Source: Petunia secreta (lineage: Eukaryota; Streptophyta; Magnoliopsida; Solanales; Solanaceae). Taken from it: a DNA stretch of 64,000 nucleotides. Position 1 is the first letter of the stretch, and every line of letters begins with the position of its first letter. A model generated the notes under the pieces. That model had not been told where the DNA came from, ran no database searches, and saw only the letters and a program-made list of their open reading frames with translations. The stretch spans positions 14,216,001 through 14,280,000 of the forward strand of contig JARKIP010000053.1 in the NCBI GenBank assembly GCA_029990175.1, read 5' to 3'. This document shows positions 23,480-35,317 of the stretch, piece by piece. Made by a program: the position numbers and the translations under genes.

Positions 23480-24540
23480 AGATCATCTGTAGCTTGGTGA
23501 TATAGCTCCTCCTGGATAAGTGCCAAGTCTGACCTTGCTTGCATTATTCTTGATTTCCCTGAAATTCCTCCGTATTTAGCTGCTTGAAGTGTGGCTTGAG
23601 GCCTTTAAGTTTGCTCCAAAGATTTCTCATCTTCCAGGTGTCTTCTTGTTTGTGCCATTCTGTTTCTAAAATGGATTGGAATCTAGAATGCTCAGTCCAC
23701 ACATTAAAAAAACTGAATGGAGCAGATACTTGCTGCTTGAGAACACCAATCTTTATCACCATAGGGGAATGATCTGAAATGTTAGGTAGATGGTACTCAT
23801 TGGTAAGATTCCCATAGGTCATCATCCAGACATCATTGCCTATAGTTCTATCAGTTCTGCTAGACACTCTATATGCACCTCTTTGCTTATTGGTCCATGT
23901 GTAGTATTCTCCTTGCCATGGGAGTTCATTTAGGAGTAGTGCTTGAACACAGTGAGCAAAGTCTTTCAATTCTGCTTGACTCACTGGATTCCCATCTTTC
24001 CTATCATTGATGGTCATGACTGCATTAAAATCTCCCTAAATAAGCCATGGATCAGTAGTTGAACCCCCTATATGTTATAGATGTTGCCATAAACTGCTCC
24101 TCTATTCTATAGTATTATAGCCATAAACAACAGTCATTACACAAGCCACATTGTTCTGCCTTCCTTGTACTCTGCACTGAATAAACTGAGCATCTTGAGC
24201 TAGCTCTTGAACATCATATGTTTTCTCATCCCCAACTATCCAGATTCTACCATTATTTGGCATGGACATAGTTATGGAGGCTCTTCCAGCCTGGTAGAAT
24301 TTTCTTTTGAAATTTTTGTCACTTTTGGGCTTTTGACTCTAGTTTCCACTAGCCCAGCTAGCTTTATTTTATTCTCTTTAATAAATACTCCTATTTCTTT
24401 TTGTTTATATCTCTTATCCATACCCCTAACATCCATGCTAACCAGCTTATTACTGAATGTGTGTTTGTCCACCTTTATCATGTAGTTCTGACTTGTTTTC
24501 TGTCTGGTCACTTGATTGCAACTCAACAAAGGCATTACTT
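23480..24540 (-). pseudogene. LINE endonuclease, broken
   Basis: The minus strand shows the AP-like endonuclease start (MDVRGMDKRYKQKEIGVFI then KLAGLVETRVK) near 24440-24300. The middle part is RTDRTIGNDVW, and LPNISDHSPMVIKIG carries the conserved SDH catalytic motif near 23780. The domain nicks target DNA in active LINEs. It lies in a different frame from RT and contains stops. Confidence 0.85.
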
Positions 24541-25154
24541 AAAGGGACTGTTACAGCATCAACATAGCTCTTACCTACCTCTGGATTTTTCTGTGTTGCA
24601 TCACTTTGAGACTTCTGCACCTCTACTGATTGAGTTTGAGTTTGCTGACGTAGCTTAAGAGACTATAGCTTCTCAGTTGGCACTCCTGGAACAGATGTTG
24701 AATCAATGATTTTGGTTGCAGAGCCATTTTATACTTGCTTCTGTTGTGCATCAGTTAGCACTTGGCCTTTTCTTTGCCAATGTGGAACTAGTCTCTTGGG
24801 TTCTACTGGAGGCTTTATTTCTGCATGCTGCACTTTAGTAGTTTCTTTTTTAGGCTGCTTGGGACCCTTTCTTCTTCTTTGGGGTTTAGGTTGTCTTGTA
24901 TTTTCCTCTTTAATACAGTTTTGCCCAATTTTACGGCACTTTTCACAAAACTCAGGAGCCTATTCAAACATAACCTGTTGAGAAATATCCCTCCCAGATG
25001 GATCACACAGTAGTATCTCATTAGGCAGCTTCTTTGTGACATCTACTTCTATAAGCATCCTAGCATAGGATACTCTTGTTTATTTAGTTGTACACTCATC
25101 TGCATAGAGTGGGATGCCTATGGCACTTGTTATTCTGCTCAGGGAGTTACAGCT

Positions 25155-26468
25155 TGATATTTGGCCACAAAACGTGTATTTTAGTATTAGATTCTTCACA
25201 TTTTGGGTACTTTGGTGGACGGTTTATCATTAATATTAGTATTTTGTGCTTATATTGGGTTTCTGACTGTACAGGACTCAAGCAATATGAAGAATGGTTA
25301 AAGTTTGATGACTTGGAGTAAAATGAAGTGAATTGATGGTGAAATCAACCAATGAGGAGCCACGTCATTAGTTGCCAAGGCCTTGGATTAGTTGTGAATG
25401 AAATATGGAGTCAAGAGGTCACGGCCCAGAGATCATAAAGCTATAATTCAGCCATGAAGTTGAAAGCAGAATTTCGCAAGTGCATGGCCCAGGCATCGTA
25501 AGGCCATGATCCAGCCATGAGGCAAAATTTCTAGCGAAAAGTGCGAGGGGAAAACTTGTCCACGAGTTTCACACGAGGTATAAAAGGTTTTCTAACCTAT
25601 TTTCAGCCCCTATCTTGACTTGGGAGAGTAAGACCACCATTGTTGAAGCACTTTGGAGCTTAGAAACGCATCAAAACCATTGGAACTGGAGAATCAAAGA
25701 TTTTTTCTCAACTTTACTTATTCTCTTTCCTATGGGTGTTGTTTTGACTATGAATTCGTTATTGTTTAATACAATTATGAGTAGCTAAATTTCTACTCTA
25801 GGATTTTGATGAACCCATTATTGGGGTAGTTTTGAGTAACTCCAAGATTGAGTAATACAATATTTTATTTATTTGGCTGTATTTTTGTTGAATTCAATTG
25901 TTAGGCCTGCAATTGTTTGCGCCCTTTTTGCTTGAATGATCTTGGAAAAGACGTTTGGGTTAGAGTCAGTCAAATAACAGTACTTCAGGTAATGTAAGGG
26001 ATTACTTAAACTGATTTAGAGTCATTATAGGGATATCGTGATTCGACTGTGGCCTGATATTGGACAGTTCTTAATGGTCTTGATTATTTTAGGAAAAATA
26101 ACTCAAGAATGGTGTTGTTAGTAGTTGGGAAACTCTAGCGAACAAGTTTAAGTTCAAGGCCAATAGAATAGTATTTCGTGCAAGTTTGGAGTGAACTCAG
26201 GACTAACCCAGTAATTGGGGAATTCATTATCCTAGGCTTTTTAACATCTGAGAGTTCAATTTTTATTATTCTTAGTTGACTTTAGGTAATTGTTAGTTAA
26301 ATTAGTAGTTCATTACTTGAAAAAATTATTGTTAAACTTTGAATCTTTGGCTATTAAAGTTACTAGAACTTGACGTTGCTCCCTGTGGGATTCGATCCCA
26401 GACTTGTTAAACCGAGTTATATTTGCAGCGATCGCTTATCCTTTTTAGGACGAGTTTTGGGCGGAATA
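25155..26468 (+). repeat. Athila 5' LTR
   Basis: About 1.31 kb; the end (GGCGGAATA, with A for the expected C) is fixed by the primer site a few bases on. It contains the TATA box at 25579 and two related CAGCCATGA-type motifs at 25437-25535. It aligns with 35318-36622 with only scattered substitutions and small indels. Confidence 0.88.
25579..25587 (+). promoter_or_regulatory. Athila LTR TATA box
   Basis: TATAAAAGG preceded by a G/C-containing stretch. The same box is at 35740-35748 in the 3' LTR. It marks the likely U3/R boundary of LTR-driven transcription toward gag. Confidence 0.7.
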
Positions 26469-26472
26469 AAAT

Positions 26473-26491
26473 TTTGGCGCCGTTGCGGGGG
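26473..26491 (+). promoter_or_regulatory. Primer-binding site (tRNA-Asp type)
   Basis: TTGGCGCCGTTGCGGGGGA, matching the complement of the tRNA-Asp 3' end used by Athila and many plant gypsy elements, with one substitution. Confidence 0.85.
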
Positions 26492-26601
26492 ACGCATCGG
26501 TTTAATTTGTAGTTTTCAAATAATAGCTAATTTTAGAAGTTTAAGCAATTTTTAGTTTTGTCATCTTGATTCTAACTTTTTAGCTCGTGTTGAACAGGTG
26601 T

Positions 26602-28523
26602 ATGCCCTTGAGAAGTTCAAGATCTGCTGAACTATTTCAACCGGATCCAGAAATCGAGAGCACATTCAAGGCCTTGAACAGGGCCAATAAGAACAAACAT
26701 CCACCAGTTCGACAAGAAGTAGAGAGGGAAGTTGAGATGGCTGACAATGCAGACGCAGCTCTGTATGAATGGCTCAGCCCACGTCTGATAACCTGGCAAC
26801 TGCCATTGCTGTGCCTGCCATTGAAGTAGAGAATTTCCAGATCACAAATACTATGTTGAACCTGCTTCAAAACAAAGGGCAGTATGCTGGGAATGAACAT
26901 GAAGACCCACAACAACACCTTAGGAACTTTCTGTCTGTATGTGCCACACAAAAGCATGTTTGTGTGTCACCTGCTGCTATTAAGTTGATGTTGTTCCCAT
27001 TTTCACTCACTGGACACGCAGTGGCGTGGTTGAACTCGTTGCCAATTAATTCCATCACTACGTGTGATGGGTTGGTTAAGCTGTTTCTGAAGAAGTTCTT
27101 CCCGCCCAACAAAACTGCAAGGTTGAGTGATGAAATACTGATATTTAGGCAGAAGCCTTTGGAGTCAATGCAAGAGGCTTGGGAACGATTCAAGGGATTA
27201 TTGCTTAAGTATTCTCACTACGAGATTCCAGAGCAGATGCTGGGACAGAGCTTTTACATGGGTCTGAATGACAATTTGAAGGAAAATGTTGACGCTTCCG
27301 CCGGTGGAGCATTCTTGAGCAAAAGTTTTGCAGAAGCTAGACAATTGCTGGAAATTATGGCACAGAACTCGGGCTGGTGAACAAGGGATTCATCTATAGC
27401 ACCAATTGTTCATTCAGTTCCAGTTAATTCAAATTTGTCAAATGATGAGCAGATGGCTGCAATGATGACTCAGTTGTAATTGTTGACAAAGAAAATTGAT
27501 GAAATGGGAACCAAACAAGTTCATATACTCGATGCTACAAATGGTGGATTATGTGCCCCGTGCACTAATCAACAGGTACCTGATCCAGTTTACAATGAGA
27601 TTGATCCTCAGACTCAGGCTTACAGTGAAGAGATCAGTTATGTGAACAACTATGGCAACCAGAGACAAGGAGCCCAACAATAGGGACAACATCCTCAACA
27701 GGTACAGTATCGACCTACTACACCACAGGGTCAAACAGTGCCATACCAGAGGTAAGTTGGGTATAATCAGCAGGCTCAGCAACAGAGATATGTACCACCA
27801 CCACAACCAGCAGCAGTTCAAAAAGATGACAGTTTGGCAAGAATTGAAGGCATGTTTCAGAAGTTGGTGGGTAATCAAGGCAAAATGCAGGAGCAGCTGA
27901 CAACACACGACACTGCTATCAAGAACATTGAGACACAATTGGGTCAGATTTCTAAGGCTTTGAGCAACAGACCCCAAGGAGCTTTGCCAGGTGATACTAT
28001 TGTAAATCCTAAAGACCAAGACAACAAACAGTTGATGGTAGTGAGTCTTAGGAATGGCCTAGATTTAGATAGAGAGCAAGAGCTTCAGCAGGCCAATAAT
28101 AATGATTTGCAGCCTATACCAGTCAGAGTAGATATTAATGAGTCTATTAATTTGACAGGGGTGGAAGCTCAGAAGGCAAAGGCTGAAAAACTTAAGGTAA
28201 AAAGAGCTGAACCAACTCCAGAATTAGAAGCAGAAAATGCACCTGTGCAAGATACTTTCATTGTCAACGGAAGGAAGAGACCATCTCCTCCCTACCCTCA
28301 GAGATTGGTAAAGTACCAGAAGGAGTATCAGTACAGAAATTTTATGCAGATGTTGAAGCAGATTCAAGTGAATATTCCTCTGATAGATGCAATCAAGAAG
28401 ATGCCAGGATACGCCAAGATGATGAAAGACCTGCTATCAAGGAAATTTGATTTTCAGGATTTGGCTACTGTTACGCTGACACATGCTTGTAGTGATGTTG
28501 TGACGCGGCCCGTGGGTCAATAG
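26602..28523 (+). pseudogene. Athila gag, interrupted
   Basis: The N-terminus starts at MPLRSSRSAELFQPDPEIES (26602). A frameshift at about 26768 moves to the frame that holds the capsid: EHEDPQQHLRNFL, FPFSLTGHAVAWLNSLP, LKKFFPPNKTARLSDEI and EAWERFKGLL (26870-27210), all Athila capsid signatures. The frame is then stopped by TGA at 27378, TAA at 27477, TAG at 27681, TAA near 27753 and TAG at 28521, without any further frameshift. A Gln-rich region and a coiled-coil-like stretch (KMQEQLTTHDTAIKNIETQL) follow. Typical lesions are single-base changes (CAG to TAG). Confidence 0.88.
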
Positions 28524-29012
28524 TTGACAGACCAGAGCAGTTTCACCATACCTTGCACCATTGGCAATCAGACTTTCGGCAGAGCTTTGTTAGATTTGGG
28601 AGCCAGTATTAACATGATGCCTCTGGCTATTTACAAGAAGTTGGGAATTGGCAGAGCGAGGCCAACATCTATGAGCTTGCAATTAGCTGACATGAGTTTG
28701 AAACGACCTGTAGGGATCATTGATGATGTACTTGTGCAGGTTGATCGCTTTGTATTTCCTGCTGATTTTGTGATTCTCGACTGCCAAGTGGATGAAGAGA
28801 CCCCCATAATTTTGGGGAGGACATTCTTAGCTACAGGGAAGGCTATAATTGAGACAGGAGAGATGAAAATGAGATTAAATGATGAAGAAGTCATCTTCAG
28901 TGTGCAGAAATCCATGAAAAGACCCAGCGAGTTTGCAAATTGTTCAATGGCAAAGCTTGTCGAGTTGTATGATGTTATAGATGAGATGTATTATCCTAAT
29001 GATCCTTTGTAA
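28524..29012 (+). pseudogene. Athila aspartic protease
   Basis: This domain is open in the gag-pol frame. It carries RALLDLGASINMMPLAIYKK, where the DLGAS active site is the usual Athila form of D(S/T)G, and the second half ETPIILGRTFLAT, matching the family ILGRPFL motif. It processes the polyprotein in active elements. It is flanked by stops at 28521 and 29010 but is itself uninterrupted, so its own fold could be intact. Confidence 0.85.
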
Positions 29013-29027
29013 GCATCTCTCCTAAAC

Positions 29028-30860
29028 ATGGATATGATTGATGGGGATGAGTTGGCAGAATGGGCCTTCGCACTTGAAGGACACGGTTACTGGCATAGGG
29101 AGCCTAGGTTTGAACCACTCAACCTGGCTCAACGGGCAACACCACCTGCCGAGCCCTCAGTTGAGGAACCACCAAAGCTGGAGCTTAAAATGTTGCCTCC
29201 ACACCTCAGGTATGTGTTGTTGGGACCGAATTCCACTTTACCTGTTATTATCTCATCCTCTTTGCTAGATGTACAGGTAGAACAATTGATACAGGTGTTG
29301 AAAGAGTGCAAGCAAGCTATTGGGTGGACCATTGCTGATATAAAAAAGATTAGCCCGGCGACATGTATGCATAAGATTTTGTTGGAGGAGGGCCACAAAC
29401 CTTCAATAGAACCTCAGAGAAGGCTGAATCCTGACATGAAGGAAGTAGTGAAAAAGGAGGTAATCAAGTGGCTGGACGCGAGCATCATCTTTTCTATATC
29501 TGACAATACCTGGGTTAGCCCCGTCCAATTTGTTCCAAAGAAGGGTGGGATGACTGTGGTAGAGAATGCAAATAATGAGCTTATCCCCACCCGAATAGTT
29601 ACTGGATGGCGTATATGCATGGATTATAGAAAGCTGAACAACGCCACCAGGAAAAAACACTTCCCATTGCCTTTCATTGATCAGATGCTAGATAGACTGG
29701 CAGGGAAGTCGTACTTTTGTTTCCTAGATGGATACTCGGGGTATAATCAGATTTATATTGCCCTTGAGGATTGTGAGAAAACCACTTTCACCTGTCCGTA
29801 CGACACCTTCGCTTTCAAGAGGATACCGTTTGGGCTTTGTAATGTGCTAACAACCTTCCATAGGTGCATGATGGCTATCTTTTCTGATATGGTGGAAGAC
29901 ATACTAGAGGTGTTCATGGACGATTTTTCTGTGGTGGGAAATTAGTTTGACGAATGTTTAATTAACTTGAGAAGGGTGTTACAGAGATGTTTTGAAACTA
30001 ACTTGGTCCTGAATTCGGAAAAGTGCCACTTCATGGTACAAGAGGGGATCGTGTTGGGACATCATGTGTCGAGTAAAGGGATTGAGGTAGATCGCACTAA
30101 AGTAGAAGTAATTGAGAAGTTGCCACCACCTACCTCAGTTAAAGCAGTTAGGAGTTTCCCTGGTCATGCTAGCTTTTATAGACGGTTCATCAAGGACTTT
30201 TCTAAAATTGCTAACCCTTTATGTAAACTGCTTGGAAAAGATCACCCGTTTGTCTTTTCTAATGAATGCAGGTTAGCATTTGAGGAGTTGAAGCAAAAGT
30301 TGGTGTCAGCACCTATCATTGTGGCACCTGACTGGCAAGCACCATTTAAACTTATGTGTGACGCCAGTGACTATGCAGTTGGTGCAGTATTGGGGCAGAG
30401 AAAAGACAAAATTATGCATCCCATATACTACGCTAGCTGGACTATGAGTGGAGCCCAGTTGAATTACACTACTACGGAGAAGGAGATGTTGGCTGTAGTG
30501 TTTGCTTTTGACAAGTTTAGATCATACTTGGTGGGCTCTAAAGTGATTATGCATACAGACCACCAGGCTATCCGACACCTGGTTGAAAAGAAGGATTCCA
30601 AACCACGATTAATTCGTTGGGTGCTTTTATTGCAAGAGTTTGACTTGAAAATCAAAGATAGAAAAGGTACTGATAACCAGGTTGCAGACCACTTGTCTAG
30701 ATTAGAGGGATCCGAGAAGAAAATAGAAGTGGAGGACATTCTAGAGACCTTTCCTGATGAGCAGTTACTGGCAGGATCACTCGAGGAGGTACCATGGTAT
30801 GCTGACATTGCTAATTTTTTGGTAAGTGGTATCGACCCTCCTGATTTCTCTTCTGCATAA
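29028..30860 (+). pseudogene. Athila reverse transcriptase and RNase H, one internal stop
   Basis: Frame 29028-29942 has RT words WVSPVQFVPKKGGM, WRICMDYRKLNNATRKKHFP, FLDGYSGYNQI, FKRIPFGLCN and VFMDDFSV (the catalytic YVDD as FMDD). After a TAG at 29943 the same frame gives VLGHHVSSKGIEVD, the RNase H domain (MCDASDYAVGAVLGQR, YTTTEKEMLAVVFA, MHTDHQAIRHLV) and the linker KGTDNQVADHLSRLE. All catalytic Asp/Glu positions expected for RT and RNase H are visible. The single stop in a good frame suggests recent decay. Confidence 0.9.
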
Positions 30861-32056
30861 AAGAAAAGGTTTTATAGAGATTGTCGTTCTTATTTTTGGG
30901 ATGAGCCTTATATGTTTAAAATTTGTGTTGACAACATGATCCGAAGGTGTGTCCCCGAGATAGAACAAAATTCTATTTTGCAGGCTTGTCATTCCTCACC
31001 CTATGGAGGACATTTTGGAGGAGTCAGGACAGCATAAAAAGTCCTAGAGTCTGGATTTTACTGGCCAACATTGTTCAAAGATACACATAATTGGGCCAAG
31101 AGTTGTGATAAGTGCCAGCATGAAATGCCTATGAAACCTGTTCAAGAGGTAGAGGTGTTTGACGTGTGGGGAATAGATTTCATGGGACCGTTTGTCAGTT
31201 CTTATGGCAACAAATACATACTGGTGGATGTAGATTATGTATCAAAGTGGGTGGAAGCTGTAGCACTGCCGACAAATAATGCTAAGGGAGTCATTGGATT
31301 CCTAAAAAAAACATCTTCACCCTCTTTGGCACTCCGAGGGCAATTATCAGTGATGGTGGAACTCACTTCTGTAATCAAGCGTTCGCAAAGTTACTGAGTA
31401 AGTACGGTGTTCATCATAGAGTCGCCACCCCGTATCACCCTCAGACTAGTGGACAAGTGGAGGTTTCCAACAGGGAGATAAAGAGTGTGCTGACCAAGAC
31501 AGTGAATAGAAATAGGACCGACTGGTCAAGGAAGCTAGATGATGCACTGTAGGCCTATCGCACTGCCTTCAAAATACCAATTGGTATGACACCGTATAGA
31601 TTAGTATTTGGTAAGGCGTGTCACTTGCCAGTTGAGCTGGACAGTCGAACCCTCTGGGCGTTGAGGACACTAAACCTTGATATGAAAGCTGCAGGAACCA
31701 GTAGAGTGACTGAGTTACATGAGCTTGATGAGCTCTGCTACCATGCCTTTGAGAGTACTCGAATTTATAAAGAGAGAATGAAGGCGGTGCACGATAGAAG
31801 GACAGTAGAGAGACATTTTGTGCCGGGAGATAGTGTGTTGTTATACAATTCAAGGTTGAAACTATTTCCAGGCAAGTTAAGGACAAGGTGGTCGGGACCA
31901 TTTAGAGTGGTGACCGTTCATCCGCACGGAGCCGTAGAAGTTGAGTCTAAAGATGGAATCCGAAAGTTTCAAGTTAATGGGCAAAGATTGAAACACTACC
32001 ACGGTGTGGTTGATGAGAACAGGCTTGTGTCTGTCATGGGTCTTGTTGAACCGTGA
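30861..32056 (+). pseudogene. Athila integrase, frameshifted
   Basis: It continues in frame after a stop at 30858. The zinc-binding HHCC region is present (SSPYGGHFGGVRT ... SCDKCQ), with a stop at 31034. The first catalytic Asp is in WGIDFMGPF. A slip in the A-run at about 31303-31310 shifts the frame. The second Asp (ISDGGTHF) and Glu (TSGQVEVSNR) are then read in the other frame, with a stop at 31550. The open tail 31586-32056 carries FGKACHLPVEL, FVPGDSVLLYNS and RTRWSGPFRVV, the post-core binding domain. It integrates cDNA in active elements; inactive here. Confidence 0.9.
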
Positions 32057-32900
32057 GGAAGAAGCAGCGTCATGCCACGACGTTACATAAGGTGCTGTTT
32101 GGGAGGCAACCCAAAATTTTATTTCTTTCTATTTAGTTTTAATTTAAATTAAAAAAATACAATAAATAAAAAAAAAATAGAAGAGTTAGATTTTAGCACA
32201 TATAATGTATTATTATTTGTTTTTGGAGGTGTTTTGCAGGTTGCAAGATAATTTGAAGAATAGGGAATTGATGGTTTTTAATGTGCAATGAAGGAAAAAA
32301 ATTACCCATGGCCCAGGCATAGCCTCACGATGGTTTGGCCATGAGGAGTAAACAATTGAGCTGAGAAAAAGGCAAGGAAATAATTGTTTTACAGTGTAGG
32401 GAGGCCAAAACGCGATGGGTATAGCGATCGGTAAGGGTATTTCAAATTTTTCTCTAAGGCAAAAAAAAATGGGACATAACCCAGGCATGGCTTTACGATG
32501 GGTTAGGCATGAGGAGTAGAAAATTTCAGCTAAGACAAGGAATATTTTTTTTTTACAGTGTTATAAGCCTCCAAATCGCTGAGAAAAGCGATGCCTCAGG
32601 TAAGTTTGTCTCAAAAAATTTTCTAACTCCTAAAGAACATACTCATTGCACACAGAGAAAACAAATACAAAATAGAGCAAATGTCAAAAGCCCTTCCCCT
32701 TACCCCTGCGACCCCGACGCCCGTTCCCTCTTCCCCACCGCAGCTCCGACGACTCTGCTCTCACAGGCGACGACAGGCCTAGGTACAAATGGCAAAACAC
32801 TACAAAGACAACCAAAGCTGGACAAAAATCCATTGCACCTCCTGCTAAACGTGCAGCCCCATCTAGTAGCAAAAAGAAAGGGAAGCAACCTACTTCACCT
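32057..32900 (+). other. Athila internal non-coding region after integrase
   Basis: It holds the Athila hallmark TTTGGGAGGCAACCCAA (32097-32113), an A-rich stretch, and two copies of a motif like GGCCCAGGCAT...CACGATGG...CATGAGGAGTA (32309-32347, 32475-32519). That motif is related to the LTR motif at 25437-25535. A C-rich run is at 32933-32956. No gene is seen. Confidence 0.6.
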
Positions 32901-33836
32901 GAGGTCGAGCCAAAGCTACCTCTTGCTAAGATCCCCCCCACCTCCCCCCCCCCCCTAGAACTAGAAGTTGTTGATGAAGAAGCAAAAGCTTGGTACAAAA
33001 AGTTTCGTCCTAAGCCTTATATCCTAGAAAAAGCAATTAAAGTTGACGCATGCCAAGCCAAACACCCTGAAATCTTGGAAGCTATACAGGCGAGGAAATA
33101 GGACAAGTTGTTGAAAGCAACCGGGAAGGCCAACATGACCATGATTTAAGAATTGTATGCAAATTGGAACCCGACAACTAAAGGTCACCTAGTCTGGATT
33201 CGTGGTCTGATCGTTGACATCTCCCCTGCTGCTTTGTGTGAATATCTGGGGGTTGACAACCACCCCAAGGAGCCGTTTGAGGCATTTATGCTACGGCCTA
33301 ACTATGAGGACATTCACATGGAACTAAGTGGAGGAAATAAGCTAGCTAAGTGGAAAGCGTCCACTCTGAGGAGGCATAACTGTTTACCGAAAGGGTTCTT
33401 TCTGAAGACCGCAACGGTTTTGCATCTCTTTCTCACTATAAGGTTGATGACTTGCACTCACTTGTCTGATGTGACCCGAGAGCGGGTATGTCTTCTATAT
33501 TTTCTGATGAAAGGTGCACCTATTAATGTTGGTGAGATTATGATTGGGGAAATGAAACGAACCCTTCTCAAGACTCATCGGAGGTTGTTCTTTGTGAACA
33601 CATTGACCAAATATCTGTATGCTAAAGGTGTGCCAGAGTATGATGGGGATCACATAGAGAGAGCTTCTTTTACTAAATTTGACATCACTAATGTCAAGAA
33701 CCAGGAGGATGAGAAGACCTTTAAGGTGGGAGGTTATTTTTGGATGATTGTATATATATATGCTACTGATTTAGTTTGTTTGTTTGTTTTTAGTCACTTG
33801 ACTACTTTTACTTTGTTTCCTGCTTTCTATTGTTGA
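32800..33836 (+). pseudogene. Athila extra ORF (plant-transposon-protein-like)
   Basis: In the 33153 frame, a Lys/Pro-rich lead (SSSKKKGKQPTSPEVEPK) and stops at 33099 and 33147 precede an open 227-codon stretch. It carries WIRGLIVDISPAALCEYLGV, HNCLPKGFFLKTATVLHLFL and LYFLMKGAPINVGEIMIGEM. This pattern resembles the 'putative plant transposon protein' family found beside Athila elements in Solanaceae. It has no transmembrane segment in the conserved core, so an envelope role is not supported. It lies on the sense strand, in the position where envelope-like ORFs occur in Athila. Function unknown; family name from memory, not searched. Confidence 0.65.
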
Positions 33837-35305
33837 GGTCTGTAATATCTCGAATATTAATGGCCTGTAATAGATTAGTATTTTTAATATTCAGCAGTTC
33901 ATTAGTCTTAAGTAAATCGTTAGCTTAGTTAATTTCTAGCATATCAATAATCTCTTTGGGTTTTCTTAGCCTTGGTTCTTTCCCATTGAGTTATTTTTGC
34001 TAAATCAGGCATTGTGTAGGTTAGATATAAAAAAATTCATAATAAATAAAAATGAATAAAAAAAGAAGAGAAAAGAAAGAGTTCAGAAGGAGGAAAAATG
34101 GGAAGGAGGCAGAAAAAGAGAGAAGTAGAACTTTGAAAGACAACCTTTAGCTAGAACTACCTACATATTTTTGAACTTCCTTTTTGAGTTCATAATTAGG
34201 TATTGCGAGGTGAAATTGAAACGATCCTTGAGTTCCATGTACAGTATGTGGTGAGCTTACTTCTTTTTTCTACTTCTCATTGGTTCATGTTAAATTTAGA
34301 ACTTGCCCGGCTTGTTATTTGAGGTGAAATCCTAGGTAGTCCTGATCTTTAGAATGAAAGTAGGCCTTCTTTGGCCCGCCAGTGACTAAATAAGCCTACC
34401 TAATGAATGAATTCCACAGTGTCCCAATTTGAGCCTATTGACCTTTTCTTTGGCAACCTGTGTTACGAGCCCTATCCCTTTTTGCTATTTACCTCTCTTG
34501 TTACCCATCTTCACCTTAACTACTTTAAGTTGTGTGATTGGTAAGATGGTGGGTTATTCATAAGAATTGTGTACTTGAGAAGGAAGTTGCAAAAGAATGA
34601 AGGAAGAAACACTTGATATTCTCCTCATATACAAAAATTGTGAAAAGAGAGGAGAAAAAAAAAATTCAAAAAAACAAAAAGCAAAAAACAAAGGAAAAAA
34701 AAAAGAAAAACAAAAAGATGAGTAAATTGATGAATAAATGAGGAGAAAGAACAATGCAAAAGAAGGGACTCTTGAGTTTAGAAATGGATATGAATGAAAA
34801 TCTTGGGAAGTGCTACAATTGTATGAATATGTGAGGAAATTAGTAGTGAGTGATACTTAAAATATTTAGGGGAAGAATTAGTCATTATATACCTAAAAGT
34901 ATACCACACCTTACCCCAAGCCAACATTACAACCTATGAAAAGTCCTACTTGACTTTTGATCGGGACTCCTACATTAGCGGAGAGCAATAAAATGGGCAA
35001 GCCTATGGTACTTTTCTGTGAGACATAAGAAGATTCTTTGTGAGTGTGAGTGATATTTGATATGCCACAGAGTTTCTTGAAATCATATATTATGTGTTTG
35101 GTGGCATCTTCTTGTTGTGAGGTACATTAGAACTTGAGTGGTCTATAAGTTTCTACTTTCAATACTTGATTATGACCAAAAGAAAGGGTGTTTGAATTCA
35201 TGGGTGAGTCCGGTTAAGTTGTCGGTCATGAGTGCTTATCTGATCTGATGTCTTGCCTGATTTCTATATATTCTTCTTCTTTGCTCGAGGACTAGCAAAC
35301 TCTTA
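33837..35305 (+). other. Athila 3' non-coding region
   Basis: A long A/G-rich region without genes. Purine-rich stretches at 34030-34140 and 34600-34760 give rise only to spurious open frames. It ends in the conserved GCTCGAGGACTAGCAAA, then the polypurine tract. Confidence 0.6.
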
Positions 35306-35317
35306 AGTGTGGGGTGG
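35306..35317 (+). promoter_or_regulatory. Polypurine tract of Athila element
   Basis: AAGTGTGGGGTGG directly before the TGATATTTGG start of the 3' LTR. It primes plus-strand DNA synthesis in the family. Confidence 0.75.

Larger units (their letters stand above)
20895..25154 (-). mobile_element. LINE (L1/RTE-clade-like), ORF2 and end of ORF1
   Basis: A minus-strand non-LTR retrotransposon. From right to left it has the ORF1 zinc-knuckle region (CEKCRKIGQNC near 24930), endonuclease, RT and a C-terminal zf-RVT-like region (LWNRAAIAKTCWDLANKPD near 21840). The left end has a T-rich stretch on the plus strand (20880-20900), as expected for a reverse-complemented A-rich 3' tail. An Athila element splits ORF1 at 25155; the rest of ORF1 continues at 36623. 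Frameshifts and stops throughout. Without the insert the LINE would be about 5.2 kb. Confidence 0.85.

Noticed and set aside
27549..28019. 156-codon minus-strand open frame in Athila gag
   Set aside because: Antisense shadow of the Gln-rich gag region (Leu-rich translation of CAG/CAA codons).
32684..32998. Minus-strand Ser/Gly-rich frame and poly-Pro plus-strand frame near the Athila extra ORF
   Set aside because: They arise from the C-rich run at 32933-32956 and overlap the more plausible sense frame.
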